Source: Candidatus Krumholzibacteriia bacterium (GTDB taxonomy: Bacteria; Krumholzibacteriota; Krumholzibacteriia; WVZY01; JAKEHA01). From it: a DNA stretch of 33,199 nucleotides. Of the stretch, positions 18,404 through 27,399 are shown in pieces. A model generated the notes under the pieces. It was not told the DNA's origin, ran no database searches, and was given only the letters and a program-made list of their open reading frames with translations. Each line of letters opens with the position of its first letter. Position 1 is the first letter of the stretch. Position numbers and translations under genes: made by a program. Where the stretch lies: NCBI GenBank assembly GCA_025923935.1, contig JAICFA010000006.1:1-33199 (forward strand). Reading direction: 5' to 3'.

Positions 18404-19173
18404 AAGAGCGCAAGATCGGCGATCGACTCGATCACTAAATCGGGCGTGACACCGCTTCTCGCCACCGCGCTCTCGCGATACTTGCCCGACTTCACCAACA
18501 CACCACGCAGTCCGGCCGCTTGCGCGCCGGCAATGTCGTTGTAGATGTCGTCGCCGATCATGACGACGTCGTCCGCTTCCATCCCGAGCTCGGTCATGGC
18601 GGCGTAGAACATCGCCGGCGAGGGCTTGCCGACCACCGCCGCCGTCTTCCCGGTGGCGTACTCGAGCCCCGCCACGAACGCACCGATATCGAGCGCCAAG
18701 CCGTCCGCCACTTGCCAGTAGCGCCCCTTGTGCAGCGCCACGATCTCGGCGCCGTCCATCACGATGCGAAAGAGCTCGCTCATGAGGTCATAGTTCCACG
18801 CGCGCCCGATGTCGCCGATAACAATCGCTTGGTACGGTTGATTGTTGGTTAGGCCGGGGAATTCGTTGCGAATGGACGGTGAGATGACGAGCTTCACGCG
18901 CTCGATACCGGCCTGGCGCATGAGCGAGGCCGCCGCGGTGGGCGTGGTCACGAACTCGGACTCCTCCACGTCGAATCCCATCTCGAGCATCTTGCGCGCC
19001 ATCTGCGCGCGCGTGGTGGTGGTGGTATTGGTGACGAAGCGAATCGGAATCGAGCGCGCGCGCAAGCGCGCCAGTGTGTCGATGGCACCGGGGAGCGCGC
19101 GGTCCTCGACGAACCACACGCCATCCATGTCGGTGAGCAGTCCCTTGATGTTGCCGAATTCGTGCTTCTGCAT
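18400..19173 (-). CDS. HAD-superfamily subfamily IIA hydrolase (NagD/LHPP-like phosphatase)
   Basis: IKGLLTDMDGVWF, RFVTNTTTTTRAQ, VGKPSPAMFYAAMTELGMEADDVVMIGDDIYNDIAGAQAAGLRGVLVKSGKY. Confidence 0.9.
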   Translation of the reverse strand: MQKHEFGNIKGLLTDMDGVWFVEDRALPGAIDTLARLRARSIPIRFVTNTTTTTRAQMARKMLEMGFDVEESEFVTTPTAAASLMRQAGIERVKLVISPSIRNEFPGLTNNQPYQAIVIGDIGRAWNYDLMSELFRIVMDGAEIVALHKGRYWQVADGLALDIGAFVAGLEYATGKTAAVVGKPSPAMFYAAMTELGMEADDVVMIGDDIYNDIAGAQAAGLRGVLVKSGKYRESAVARSGVTPDLVIESIADLALF

Positions 19174-19176
19174 CGA

Positions 19177-20445
19177 TCACCCCGCCTCCGGTTTGCCCGT
19201 AATGAGTCGTGCGCCGCGATTGCGCGTGATGTACGCGAAGGCCCATTGCACCATGACCAGCACCTTGTTGTCGAACTCGATTAGATAGCCGATATGCACG
19301 AACACCCATAGAAACCAGGCGGGAAATCCGGAAAAGCGGGCGCGTCCCAGGTCGCACACGGCGGCGTTGCGGCCGATGACCGCGAGCTGGCCCTTGTCGC
19401 GATAGCGAAAGGGACGGTCGGTGCGCCCCAGGATGTGTTTGGCGACGTAGGCGCCTTCCTGCATGGCCACCGGTGCCAAGCCGGGAAGTGGTTGGGATCC
19501 GGGACCCGCCGCGCGCGCGAGGTCGCCGATGATGTACACGTCGTCGCGGCCGGGCAGCGTCAAATGATGGGTGACGACAATGCGTTTGCTGGCGTCGCGC
19601 TCGGCGCCGAAGCGATGCGCAACGACATCGCCGAACTCGGCGGTGGTCACGCCGGCCGCCCATAACACGGTGGCGGCATCGACGCGCTCCTGGTTTCCCG
19701 CCTGCACGATCTCGACGCCGTTGGCATCCACCGACGTCACCAGCGTGCCGGTGCGTACCACCGCGCCCAGCCGTTGCAACGACACGGCGGCTTTCGCCGA
19801 GAGATCGGGCGGAAACGCGGGCAGTATCCGTTCGCCGGCTTCCAACAAGATCACGCTCGCCTGGCGTGGATCGAACGCGCGGTAGTCGTGCACGAGCGTG
19901 GTGCGCGAGAGCTCGGCGATCGCCCCCGCCAGCTCCACGCCGGTCGGTCCGCCACCGACCACGACGAAGGTCAGGAGAAACTCTCGCTGCTTGGAATCCT
20001 CCTCGACCTCGGCGCGTTCGAAGGCATTCAAGACGCGCGCGCGAACGTGGATAGCGTCTTCGACAGTCTTCATGCCGGTGGCGTGGGGAGCCCATTCATC
20101 GTGGCCGAAGTACGACGTGCGTGAGCCCGTCGCAACAATCAGGATGTCGTACGTGACGGGATCGTGATTGCGAAGGTGGAGGACGCGCTCATTGGGCAGC
20201 ACGTCGATGACCTCCGCTTGGATGACGCGCGTACGCGGGCCGCGTCGCAGCACCGCACGAATGGGCGAGGCGATGTCGCCGGGCGACAATCCGCCGGTTG
20301 CGACTTGATACAAGAGCGGTTGAAAGAGGTGAAAGTTGCGCTGGTCGATGACGGTGACCCGAGCACCGGCGCGGGCCAGCACTTTGGCCGCGTACAAGCC
20401 GCCGAACCCGCCGCCGACGATTACGACGCCCGAGGCGGTGTTCAT
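19177..20445 (-). CDS. ndh: Type II NADH dehydrogenase (NDH-2-like FAD-dependent oxidoreductase)
   Basis: VVIVGGGFGGLYAAKVLARAGARVTVIDQRNFHLFQPLLYQVATGGLSPGDIA; TFVVVGGGPTGVELAGAIAEL; VYIIGDLA; PFRYRDKGQLAVIGRNAAV. ATG at 20445. Confidence 0.93.
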   Translation of the reverse strand: MNTASGVVIVGGGFGGLYAAKVLARAGARVTVIDQRNFHLFQPLLYQVATGGLSPGDIASPIRAVLRRGPRTRVIQAEVIDVLPNERVLHLRNHDPVTYDILIVATGSRTSYFGHDEWAPHATGMKTVEDAIHVRARVLNAFERAEVEEDSKQREFLLTFVVVGGGPTGVELAGAIAELSRTTLVHDYRAFDPRQASVILLEAGERILPAFPPDLSAKAAVSLQRLGAVVRTGTLVTSVDANGVEIVQAGNQERVDAATVLWAAGVTTAEFGDVVAHRFGAERDASKRIVVTHHLTLPGRDDVYIIGDLARAAGPGSQPLPGLAPVAMQEGAYVAKHILGRTDRPFRYRDKGQLAVIGRNAAVCDLGRARFSGFPAWFLWVFVHIGYLIEFDNKVLVMVQWAFAYITRNRGARLITGKPEAG

Positions 20446-20455
20446 GCCGCGGCCG

Positions 20456-21376
20456 CTAGCTGATCCCTTCGGACCAGCCGGTTTCCGCGTCCAGGGGAAG
20501 TCTCTCGGCGGCGCGCGCCCATACGTCGAGCACCAGGGCTCCGAGCAAGATAAACATGGCGAGCAGGTACATCCATGTAAGGAAAAGCGCACCGCCCGCG
20601 AGGGCGCCGTACACCGCGTGGCGTCGCGAGATCGCGACCGTCACGCTGGCACCCAGTTTTTGGAACACCGCCCACACCGCAGCCACCACCATCGCCACCA
20701 CTACCGCGCGCACCACTTGCGGACGCCGCGCCGGAATCGACAAGTAAAGGATCAGCAAGAACACCGCGAAGGAGCCCATCGAGAATGCGCGCCGCGGAAT
20801 CGACACCCACGAAGCCAGCTCGGACACACCGGGTGCGGCGAGCACGAGCTGGAACACGTAGTCGCCCACCGCGGCCACCGAGAAAAACAGCATGGCACCC
20901 ATCACGTAGGCCAGCGTCAGCAAGCGGCGCTTGAGAAACCCGACTTTGCGGCGCGAACCCATCGCTCCGTTGATGCTCCACTCCAACGACTCGAACAAGC
21001 CCGCGGCGACAAAGAAGAGCGAGACCAAGCCGAGGATGCCGAAACCCTGCCAGCTTTGTACCAGCTGCGCGATGTTCTCGAGCACCGCTTCGCCGGCACC
21101 GGGCGGAAGCAGCCCCAGCAGCGTGTCGTAGAGGTTGCTGTTGCTGACCGGCTGGTTGCGGAACACCCAGCCCGCGACAGCGGTGGTGATGAAGAGGAAC
21201 GGGATCAAGCCCAGCAGGAGATGGAAGGCAAGCCCCGCCGCCATGAGCGGAACGAGCCGCTGGCCGAAGAGCACGCGCACTTCGTGCAACACCCGGCCGA
21301 TGGTCAAGAACGCATGGAGCAGAATCACACCTCGGAAGATGGACGCCAGTATATCGCGGCGCGCTTTCGGGTCCAA
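20456..21376 (-). CDS. YihY/BrkB-family inner membrane protein
   Basis: LMAAGLAFHLLLGLIPFLFITTAVAGW; LFESLEWSINGAMGSRRKVGFLKRRLLTL; YGALAGGALFLTWMYLLAMFILLGALVLDVW. Start (TTG at 21376) uncertain. Confidence 0.88.
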   Translation of the reverse strand: MDPKARRDILASIFRGVILLHAFLTIGRVLHEVRVLFGQRLVPLMAAGLAFHLLLGLIPFLFITTAVAGWVFRNQPVSNSNLYDTLLGLLPPGAGEAVLENIAQLVQSWQGFGILGLVSLFFVAAGLFESLEWSINGAMGSRRKVGFLKRRLLTLAYVMGAMLFFSVAAVGDYVFQLVLAAPGVSELASWVSIPRRAFSMGSFAVFLLILYLSIPARRPQVVRAVVVAMVVAAVWAVFQKLGASVTVAISRRHAVYGALAGGALFLTWMYLLAMFILLGALVLDVWARAAERLPLDAETGWSEGIS

Positions 21377-21382
21377 AGTGGA

Positions 21383-21417
21383 AAAGAAAACGCCCCGCCG
21401 GGCGAAGGCGGGGCGTT
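21383..21417 (-). terminator. Intrinsic terminator downstream of nrdB
   Basis: Minus strand: AACGCCCCGCC-TTCGCCC-GGCGGGGCGTT followed by TTCTTTTC; perfect 11-bp stem (21389-21399/21407-21417). Confidence 0.85.
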
Positions 21418-21447
21418 AGAGTTCGGCGGTCGATTACCCGCCGGGCC

Positions 21448-22464
21448 TCACTCCTCCCAGCTCAAGACGCCGCCCGTCTTGTACTCCGTGACGCGCGTCT
21501 CGAAGAAGTTCTTCTCTTTCTTCAAGTCGATGACTTCGCTCATCCACGGGAACGGGTTGGCGACGTTGTATTGCTTGGGGAGGTTGATCCGTTCCAGCCG
21601 GCGGTCCGCCACGTACTTGACGTACTGGTGGATCGCATCGGCATTAAGGCCCAAGATCCCCTTGGGCAAACAATCGCACGCGTAAGCGTGCTCGAGGTCC
21701 ACCGCGCGCTTGATGTTGGCGACCAAGGTCGCCTTGAAATCTTCCGTCCAGATTTCCGGGTTCTCGATCACGATGTTGTTGATGAGATCGCAGCCGAAAG
21801 CAAGGTGGACCGATTCGTCCCGGAGGATGAATTGGAACTGCTCGCCCACGCCCACCATCTTGTTCTGCCGCAGGAACGACAGCATCATGACGAAGCCGGC
21901 GTAGAAGAAAATGCCTTCCATGATGACGTAGAAGCCCACCAGGTCGTGTACGAATTTCTGAATGTTCTCGCGGCCTTCGGTGCTGAAATTGGGGTCGAGG
22001 ATCGACTTGGTGATGTCGATGACGAAGTCGTCCTTGGCCTTGATGCTGGGGATGCTCATGTACATGCTGTAGACGTCGTCGGGGTCCAAGCCCAACGTGT
22101 CGCAACAGTAGATGAAGGTGTCGGTGTGGATCGCTTCCTCGAACGCCTGACGCAACAAGTACTGCCGGCACTCCGGGTTCGTTACGTGCCGGTAGACGGT
22201 GAGCACGATGTTGTTGGCGGTGAGGCTCTCGGCGGTAGAGAAAAACCCCATATTCCACAGCACCAGCCGACGTTCGTGCGAGGTGAGGGCGTCGGGACTC
22301 TTCCACATCTCGACGTCCTTCTGCATGTTCACCTCTTCCGGCGTCCAGTTGTTGGCCACCCCGTCCTTGTAGTGCTTGCGCGCCCAGTTGTATTTCATCG
22401 GCAGGATCTTGTTGGGATCCGTCGCCGAGCAATTGAGCAGAAGTTTTTCGCTAGGTCGTTCCAT
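21448..22464 (-). CDS. nrdB: Ribonucleoside-diphosphate reductase beta subunit, class Ic-like (Phe at radical-Tyr position)
   Basis: NMGFFSTAESLTANNIV, VTNPECRQYLLRQAFEEAIHTDTFIYCCDTLGLD, DESVHLAFGCDLIN, NPFPWMSE. ATG at 22464. Confidence 0.93.
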   Translation of the reverse strand: MERPSEKLLLNCSATDPNKILPMKYNWARKHYKDGVANNWTPEEVNMQKDVEMWKSPDALTSHERRLVLWNMGFFSTAESLTANNIVLTVYRHVTNPECRQYLLRQAFEEAIHTDTFIYCCDTLGLDPDDVYSMYMSIPSIKAKDDFVIDITKSILDPNFSTEGRENIQKFVHDLVGFYVIMEGIFFYAGFVMMLSFLRQNKMVGVGEQFQFILRDESVHLAFGCDLINNIVIENPEIWTEDFKATLVANIKRAVDLEHAYACDCLPKGILGLNADAIHQYVKYVADRRLERINLPKQYNVANPFPWMSEVIDLKKEKNFFETRVTEYKTGGVLSWEE

Positions 22465-22486
22465 CCGATGCTCCTTCACGCGCTGC

Positions 22487-25249
22487 CTATTGGCACGCTT
22501 CGCAGGTCGGGTCCTCGATCGAGCACGCCTTGGCCACTTGCGTGGCCGGGACGGTCTCGGCGGCGACGTGCGCCGCACCCGCGAACTTCTTGCTCTTCGA
22601 GTCGAGCGTGGATTTTTCGATCGACGACGCGCCCAGCGTGCGCAAGTAGTACGTGGTCTTCAAGCCCATCTTCCACGCCAAGATGTAGGTGTCGGAGATC
22701 TGCTTGCCCGACGTGCTGGTGGTGAAGATGTTGACCGACTGGCTCTGGTCGATCCACTTGCCGCGATGGGCGCCGTGCTTGACGATCCACACCGGATCGA
22801 TCTCGAACACCTCTTTGTACTTGGCACGAACCTCGGCGGGAATCTCGTCGATGCGCTGCACGCTACCGTCGTAGTACTTCACCTTTTCCATCATGTCCTC
22901 GTCCCACAGGCCGAGCTCTTTCAAGTCGCTCACCAGGAAACGATTGATGATGGTGAATTCGCCGCTGAAGTTCGACTTCACGTACATGTTCTTGTAGATG
23001 GGCTCGATGGACGGCACGCAACCAGCGATGTTGGCGATGGTGGCGGTGGGTGCGATGGCCATCATGTTGGAGTTGCGCAACCCGTGCTGCTGCACATGCG
23101 CGCGCACCGGCGCCCAATCCATCTCCGAGCGGCGGTCCACACCGGTCGACAAGCCGCGCTCGGACTCGAGCAGCTCCACCGTATCGATGGGAAAGAGGCC
23201 GCGATCCCACTTCGAGCCTTGGAACGACTCGTACGCGCCCTTCTCCTCGGCCAGCTCGGACGAGGAAAAGATGGCGTGATACGAAATGAATTCCTGCAAG
23301 CGGTCGGAAAACTCCACCGCGCCCTCGCTGTCGAACGGGAGGTTGAGCATGTAGAGCGCGTCCTGCAGGCCCATGATACCCAGGCCAATGGGGCGGTGGC
23401 GCAGATTCGCGTGGCGCGCCTCTTCGGTCGGGTAGAAGTTCAAATCGACCACGTTGTCGAGCATGCGCACCGCCATCTTGATGGTGTACTTCAGGCGGTC
23501 GCGGTTGAGCGCGCCGTTCTCGATGTGGCGCGAGAGATTGATGGAGCCCAGGTTGCACACCGCGGTCTCGTCCATCGACGTATTGAGCGTGATCTCGGTG
23601 CACAAGTTCGAGCTGTGCACGACACCGACGTGGTCCTGCGGCGAGCGCAGGTTGCACGGATCCTTGAACGTGATCCAGGGGTGGCCGGTCTCGTACAGCA
23701 TGGTGATCATGCGGCGCCACAGATCCACCGCGCGCAGCGTGCGATGCAGGCGAATCTCGCCCGCCGCCGCCATGCGCTCGTACTCTTGGTAGCGTAGCTC
23801 GAAGGCGCGGCCGTACAAATCGTGCAGGTCGGGCGTCTCGTCGGGCGAAAACAGCGTCCACGGACCGTCCTCCAGCACGCGCTTCATGAACAAGTCGGGA
23901 ATCCAGCTGGCGGTGTTGGTGTCGTGGGTGCGGCGGCGCTCGTCGCCCGTGTTCTTGCGCAGCTCGAGGAAGTCCTCGAAGTCGTAGTGCCAGCACTCCA
24001 GGTAGACGCAGGTCGCCCCGCGTCGCTTGCCGCTACGATTGATGGCGGCGGTGGTGGCGTCGACGATTTTCAAAAAGGGGACCACGCCCTGGCTGCCCAC
24101 GTTGGTGCTCTTGATCAACGCACCGGTGCCGCGGATGTTCGTCCAGTCGTTGCCCAGGCCGCCCGACCACTTCGACAACTGCGCGTTGTCGCCCACACAC
24201 TTCAAAATGTGCGACAAGTCGTCCTTTACCGTGGTGAGGTAGCACGAGCTCATCTGCGGATGGTTGGTGCCCGAGTGGAAGAGTGTGGGCGTCGACGGCA
24301 CGTAGTGCAGCGACGAAATCACATCGTAGAACTTGAGCGCCCAGTCTTCGCGGTCGTGGGGTTCGTTCAAGGCCAGCCCCATCGCGATGCGCATCCAGAA
24401 GTACTGCGGTGTCTCGAGAATCTCCTGCTTCAGGCTCTTCAGGAAGTAGCGGTCGTAGAGCACCTGCGCGCCCAAGTAGGCGAACAGAGAATCGCGTTCA
24501 GGGCGGAGCTCCGCACCCAGACGCACCAAATCATAATCGAGCAGGCGCGGATCGAGGCGTCCCGCTTCCACACCCGCCTGGATCTTGTGCGCGAAGCCGT
24601 TGCGGTGCGCGTCCGCGAACTCGTCGGCGAACTCGTCCATGCCGAGCACGGCCTTGTACAGGTCGTTGAACAGGAAGCGCGCGGCCAGCGTGGAATAGAC
24701 CGGGTCGCGCTCGATGCGGGCACGAATGGCCATGATGACGGCTTGGTTGATCTCGGCCGTCTTGATGCCGTCGTAGAGCCCGAGCTTGGTATCGCGCAGG
24801 ATACCGATAACGTCGATCTCGCCCTCGAGACCGATGCAGCAGTTCGTGATCGCCTTTTCGATTTCGGCGATGGTGAACTCGACCGTCTCGCCGCTGCGCT
24901 TGACGACCTTGATCTCGCGACGGTCGATGCGCTCCAGGAGCTCGTCCTGCTTGTGACGCCGGACCGCTTCGCGCTCCTTACGGTAGAGGATGTAGGCCTT
25001 GGCCACTTCGAACAGGCCGCGCTCGGCGAGCATCATCTCGACGACGTCCTGGATGTCTTCCACCCCGGGAATGCGCTCTTCGAACTTCTGCTCGATCAGG
25101 TCGGTGACGTCGTCGGTCACCGATGAATAGAATTCGGTGGCAACGGTCACACCGGTGGCGACACACGCCTTCTCGATGGCGTGCTCGATCCGGGTGCGGT
25201 CGAAGTCGACGATCGAGCCGTTGCGCTTCTTGATTTTGGTGATTTCCAT
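22487..25249 (-). CDS. nrdA: Ribonucleoside-diphosphate reductase alpha subunit with two N-terminal ATP-cone-like domains
   Basis: Two ATP-cone starts (ITKIKKRNGSIVDFDRTRIEHAIEKA; IKVVKRSGETVEFTIAEIEKAITNC); LNEP-type catalytic core (TNHPQMSSCYL, NLCTEITLNT, CNLGSINLSRH, GIMGLQDALYML, PTATIANIAGCVPSIEPIYKNMYVKSNFSG); C-terminal CSIEDPTCEACQ. Confidence 0.95.
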   Translation of the reverse strand: MEITKIKKRNGSIVDFDRTRIEHAIEKACVATGVTVATEFYSSVTDDVTDLIEQKFEERIPGVEDIQDVVEMMLAERGLFEVAKAYILYRKEREAVRRHKQDELLERIDRREIKVVKRSGETVEFTIAEIEKAITNCCIGLEGEIDVIGILRDTKLGLYDGIKTAEINQAVIMAIRARIERDPVYSTLAARFLFNDLYKAVLGMDEFADEFADAHRNGFAHKIQAGVEAGRLDPRLLDYDLVRLGAELRPERDSLFAYLGAQVLYDRYFLKSLKQEILETPQYFWMRIAMGLALNEPHDREDWALKFYDVISSLHYVPSTPTLFHSGTNHPQMSSCYLTTVKDDLSHILKCVGDNAQLSKWSGGLGNDWTNIRGTGALIKSTNVGSQGVVPFLKIVDATTAAINRSGKRRGATCVYLECWHYDFEDFLELRKNTGDERRRTHDTNTASWIPDLFMKRVLEDGPWTLFSPDETPDLHDLYGRAFELRYQEYERMAAAGEIRLHRTLRAVDLWRRMITMLYETGHPWITFKDPCNLRSPQDHVGVVHSSNLCTEITLNTSMDETAVCNLGSINLSRHIENGALNRDRLKYTIKMAVRMLDNVVDLNFYPTEEARHANLRHRPIGLGIMGLQDALYMLNLPFDSEGAVEFSDRLQEFISYHAIFSSSELAEEKGAYESFQGSKWDRGLFPIDTVELLESERGLSTGVDRRSEMDWAPVRAHVQQHGLRNSNMMAIAPTATIANIAGCVPSIEPIYKNMYVKSNFSGEFTIINRFLVSDLKELGLWDEDMMEKVKYYDGSVQRIDEIPAEVRAKYKEVFEIDPVWIVKHGAHRGKWIDQSQSVNIFTTSTSGKQISDTYILAWKMGLKTTYYLRTLGASSIEKSTLDSKSKKFAGAAHVAAETVPATQVAKACSIEDPTCEACQ

Positions 25250-25273
25250 AGCTCTCCTAGCGGCCTGAGGGGC

Positions 25274-25389
25274 CAAGACCGTTCTAACCTTAGCAATTGT
25301 AATGGGTTAGAGCCCAAGCGGTGGTCTTGATCCCGGTGGCGGCCCACGTAACTCGTTGCGGTGATTAACGCAACATGTTGGGTGGGCCG
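25274..25389 (-). promoter_or_regulatory. Structured 5' leader of nrdAB (candidate cis-regulatory RNA)
   Basis: Two nested stems: CAAGACC/GGTCTTG (25274-25280/25323-25329) enclosing TCTAACC/GGTTAGA (25283-25289/25305-25311); CGGCCCAC/GTGGGCCG (25340-25347/25382-25389) enclosing GTTGCG/CGCAAC (25355-25360/25369-25374). Lies between the predicted promoter and the nrdA ATG. Confidence 0.5.
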
Positions 25390-25422
25390 GCAGACCAACC
25401 CCCAACCGATTGAGGTTTGGCC

Positions 25423-25451
25423 ATATTACGGATGCCCCCTGGGGGCGTCAA
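25423..25451 (-). promoter_or_regulatory. Sigma70-type promoter for nrdAB
   Basis: Minus strand TTGACG (25451-25446) - 17 nt - TAATAT (25428-25423). Spacer contains the palindrome GCCCCC-A-GGGGGC (25434-25446). Confidence 0.7.
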
Positions 25452-25550
25452 GAGATTCTCCGGGTTGTGAAATGTTTATCTTCGCGTAGGTTATCCCCTT
25501 GCCCCATCGTAAGATAAGTCTTGCCACGCCAGGCAGCAATGTGGAATCTC

Positions 25551-25570
25551 GGTGGATAGCTCGTGGATAA
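25551..25570 (-). promoter_or_regulatory. Two DnaA-box-like sites upstream of the nrdAB promoter
   Basis: Minus strand TTATCCACG (25570-25562) and CTATCCACC (25559-25551), in the same orientation 11 bp apart; 8/9 and 7/9 match to TTATCCACA. Confidence 0.4.
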
Positions 25571-25592
25571 CGACGGACGACAATCTGGACCC

Positions 25593-26273
25593 ATGACCCC
25601 CATCTCCGAGAACGTCGCGCGCGTGCGCGCAAGGCTCGCAGCCGCGGCGTCACGCTGCGGCCGCAGTGCCGAAGAGATCACGCTGGTGGCCGTCACGAAA
25701 ACCTTCGATGCCTCCGTGGTCCGCGAGGTGGTTGCGGCCGGTGTACCGGATATCGGCGAAAACCGCGTGCAGGAGCTCCTCGCCAAGCAAGAGGCGCTCG
25801 CGGGACTCGACTGCCGGTGGCATCTCGTCGGTCCGCTGCAGCGCAACAAAGCCGGCAAAGTGGTCGGGCGCGTGGACCTCGTCCACGCCATCGACGGCGT
25901 TCGCATCGCCCAAGCGCTCGACCGGGTCGCCGGCGAGCGCGGTCTGCGCGCGCGCGTTCTCCTCGAAGTGAACTCGTCCGGCGAATCCAGCAAGCATGGC
26001 GTTGCTCCTGCGGACGCTCGCGCCGCCGCCGACGCGCTATGCGCGTGCGAACGTCTCGACTGGGACGGCCTGATGACCATCGGGCCGCTCGAAAACGGCG
26101 ACACGCGGGCGTGCTTCCGAATGCTGGCCCGGCTTTCCGAGGAGCTTCGCGCCGCGACCGGGAAGAAGCTCCCCATTCTCAGCATGGGCATGAGCGACGA
26201 CTTCGAGATGGCCATCGAAGAAGGCTCGACGATGATCCGTGTGGGCCGGTGTATCACCGGGGAGAGACGCTAG
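25593..26273 (+). CDS. yggS: YggS/PLPBP-family PLP homeostasis protein
   Basis: EEITLVAVTKTFDASVVREVVAAGVPDIGENRVQELLAKQEAL...WHLVGPLQRNKAGKVVGRVDLVHAIDG...LLEVNSSGESSKHGV...LSMGMSDDFEMAIEEGSTMIRVG. The ORF extends to a GTG at 25563. Confidence 0.92.
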   Translation: MTPISENVARVRARLAAAASRCGRSAEEITLVAVTKTFDASVVREVVAAGVPDIGENRVQELLAKQEALAGLDCRWHLVGPLQRNKAGKVVGRVDLVHAIDGVRIAQALDRVAGERGLRARVLLEVNSSGESSKHGVAPADARAAADALCACERLDWDGLMTIGPLENGDTRACFRMLARLSEELRAATGKKLPILSMGMSDDFEMAIEEGSTMIRVGRCITGERR

Positions 26274-26473
26274 CCCAGGGGAACACCATGGTGAAAAAAA
26301 TCTTACCACCCGGGCGGTGTTCTTAGTATTCTGCCGATGGCGGTCGAGCCGGAGGACGCCCATCCGCGGCGGCAACTGGTTCCGCTAGAAGTTGTTAGCG
26401 GTGGCGTTGCGGGCGGGCGTGGCGATTGCACACGATCCCGGCCGACAGACCACGAGCGAGGAGGGTTTTCGAA

Positions 26474-27325
26474 ATGCGCATCACTCCACTGGATGTTCGT
26501 AAGCAGGAATTCCGCAAGGCCATGCGTGGCCTCGATGCGGATGAGGTCTACGCGTTCCTCTCGACCGTGGCCGATGAGTATGAAGCCGTGCTCAACGACA
26601 ACAAGGCGCTGCGCGAGCGTCTGCTCGAGCTCGACGACAAGGTGCAGGAGTACCGCTCGATCGAGCGCACGCTGCGCGACACGCTGCTCACCGCCGAGCG
26701 CGTCACTCTCGAAGCCAAGGACAACGCGCGCCGCGAAGCGACCCTCATCGTCAAAGAAGCGCAGCTCGAAGCACAGAAGGCCTTGCGCGACATCACCGCT
26801 GATGGCGCACGTCTGCGCCAGGAGATTCAGCGCCTGCGCTCGCAGCGTGACGCCAACCTTGCCAGGATGAAGGTGGTGGCCGATTCGCACGTGAAATTCA
26901 TCGAGTCTGCCGCGCGCGACTTCCAAGCGGAAGACCGTGCCGCGGGTGAGGACGTCCGCCCCTCTGAACCTCGCGGTGCTGCGCCGACGCGGGCCGCGGG
27001 ATTGTTCGGCGCCTCCAATCCGGACACGCTGCCGCAGCGTACTTCGAGTATTTTCGAAGAGCGGGCCGATCGCGAAGACGCGCCGGCGGAAACGATGCCC
27101 GGCTTCGGCGAGATTCTCGACCGCTTGTCGCAGGGGCAGCGCGACGTGCTGCAATCGGGCGCGGGCATTCCCTCCGCCAACGACGAAGCCCCCGCGCCGC
27201 GAGCGGCCGATCCGGCCGCCGCGCAGCCGGTGGCAGGCGAATCGGAGTGGAACATGGATCAGTTCCGCCGCGACCTGCAGAACATCGCGTCGACCCTCCG
27301 TCAGAACGAAGACCGCGGCCGCTAG
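26474..27325 (+). CDS. divIVA: DivIVA domain-containing protein
   Basis: MRITPLDVRKQEFRKAMRGLDADEVYAFLSTVADEYEAVLNDNKALRERL plus coiled coil is the canonical DivIVA N-terminus; low-complexity acidic/Pro-rich tail. Confidence 0.88.
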   Translation: MRITPLDVRKQEFRKAMRGLDADEVYAFLSTVADEYEAVLNDNKALRERLLELDDKVQEYRSIERTLRDTLLTAERVTLEAKDNARREATLIVKEAQLEAQKALRDITADGARLRQEIQRLRSQRDANLARMKVVADSHVKFIESAARDFQAEDRAAGEDVRPSEPRGAAPTRAAGLFGASNPDTLPQRTSSIFEERADREDAPAETMPGFGEILDRLSQGQRDVLQSGAGIPSANDEAPAPRAADPAAAQPVAGESEWNMDQFRRDLQNIASTLRQNEDRGR

Positions 27326-27399
27326 CCCCGATCCTCCCCTGGAACTGCCCGTCCGCGCGCGGCGTTTTGACGTGCCCGCGTCGTACCGCTTTTGCTATC

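Noticed and set aside
23822-25126. 434-aa plus-strand ORF and neighbouring 22376..23797 ORF
   Set aside because: Antisense shadows of nrdA, which has unequivocal RNR motifs.
26277-26340. Weak stem (CACCcgggcGGTG) with T-rich tail after yggS as a terminator
   Set aside because: Stem only 4-5 bp and the T-tract is interrupted; too weak to call.
26337-26870. 177-aa ORF between yggS and divIVA as a missing sepF/yggT
   Set aside because: Most of it overlaps divIVA out of frame, and it has no SepF or YggT motif.
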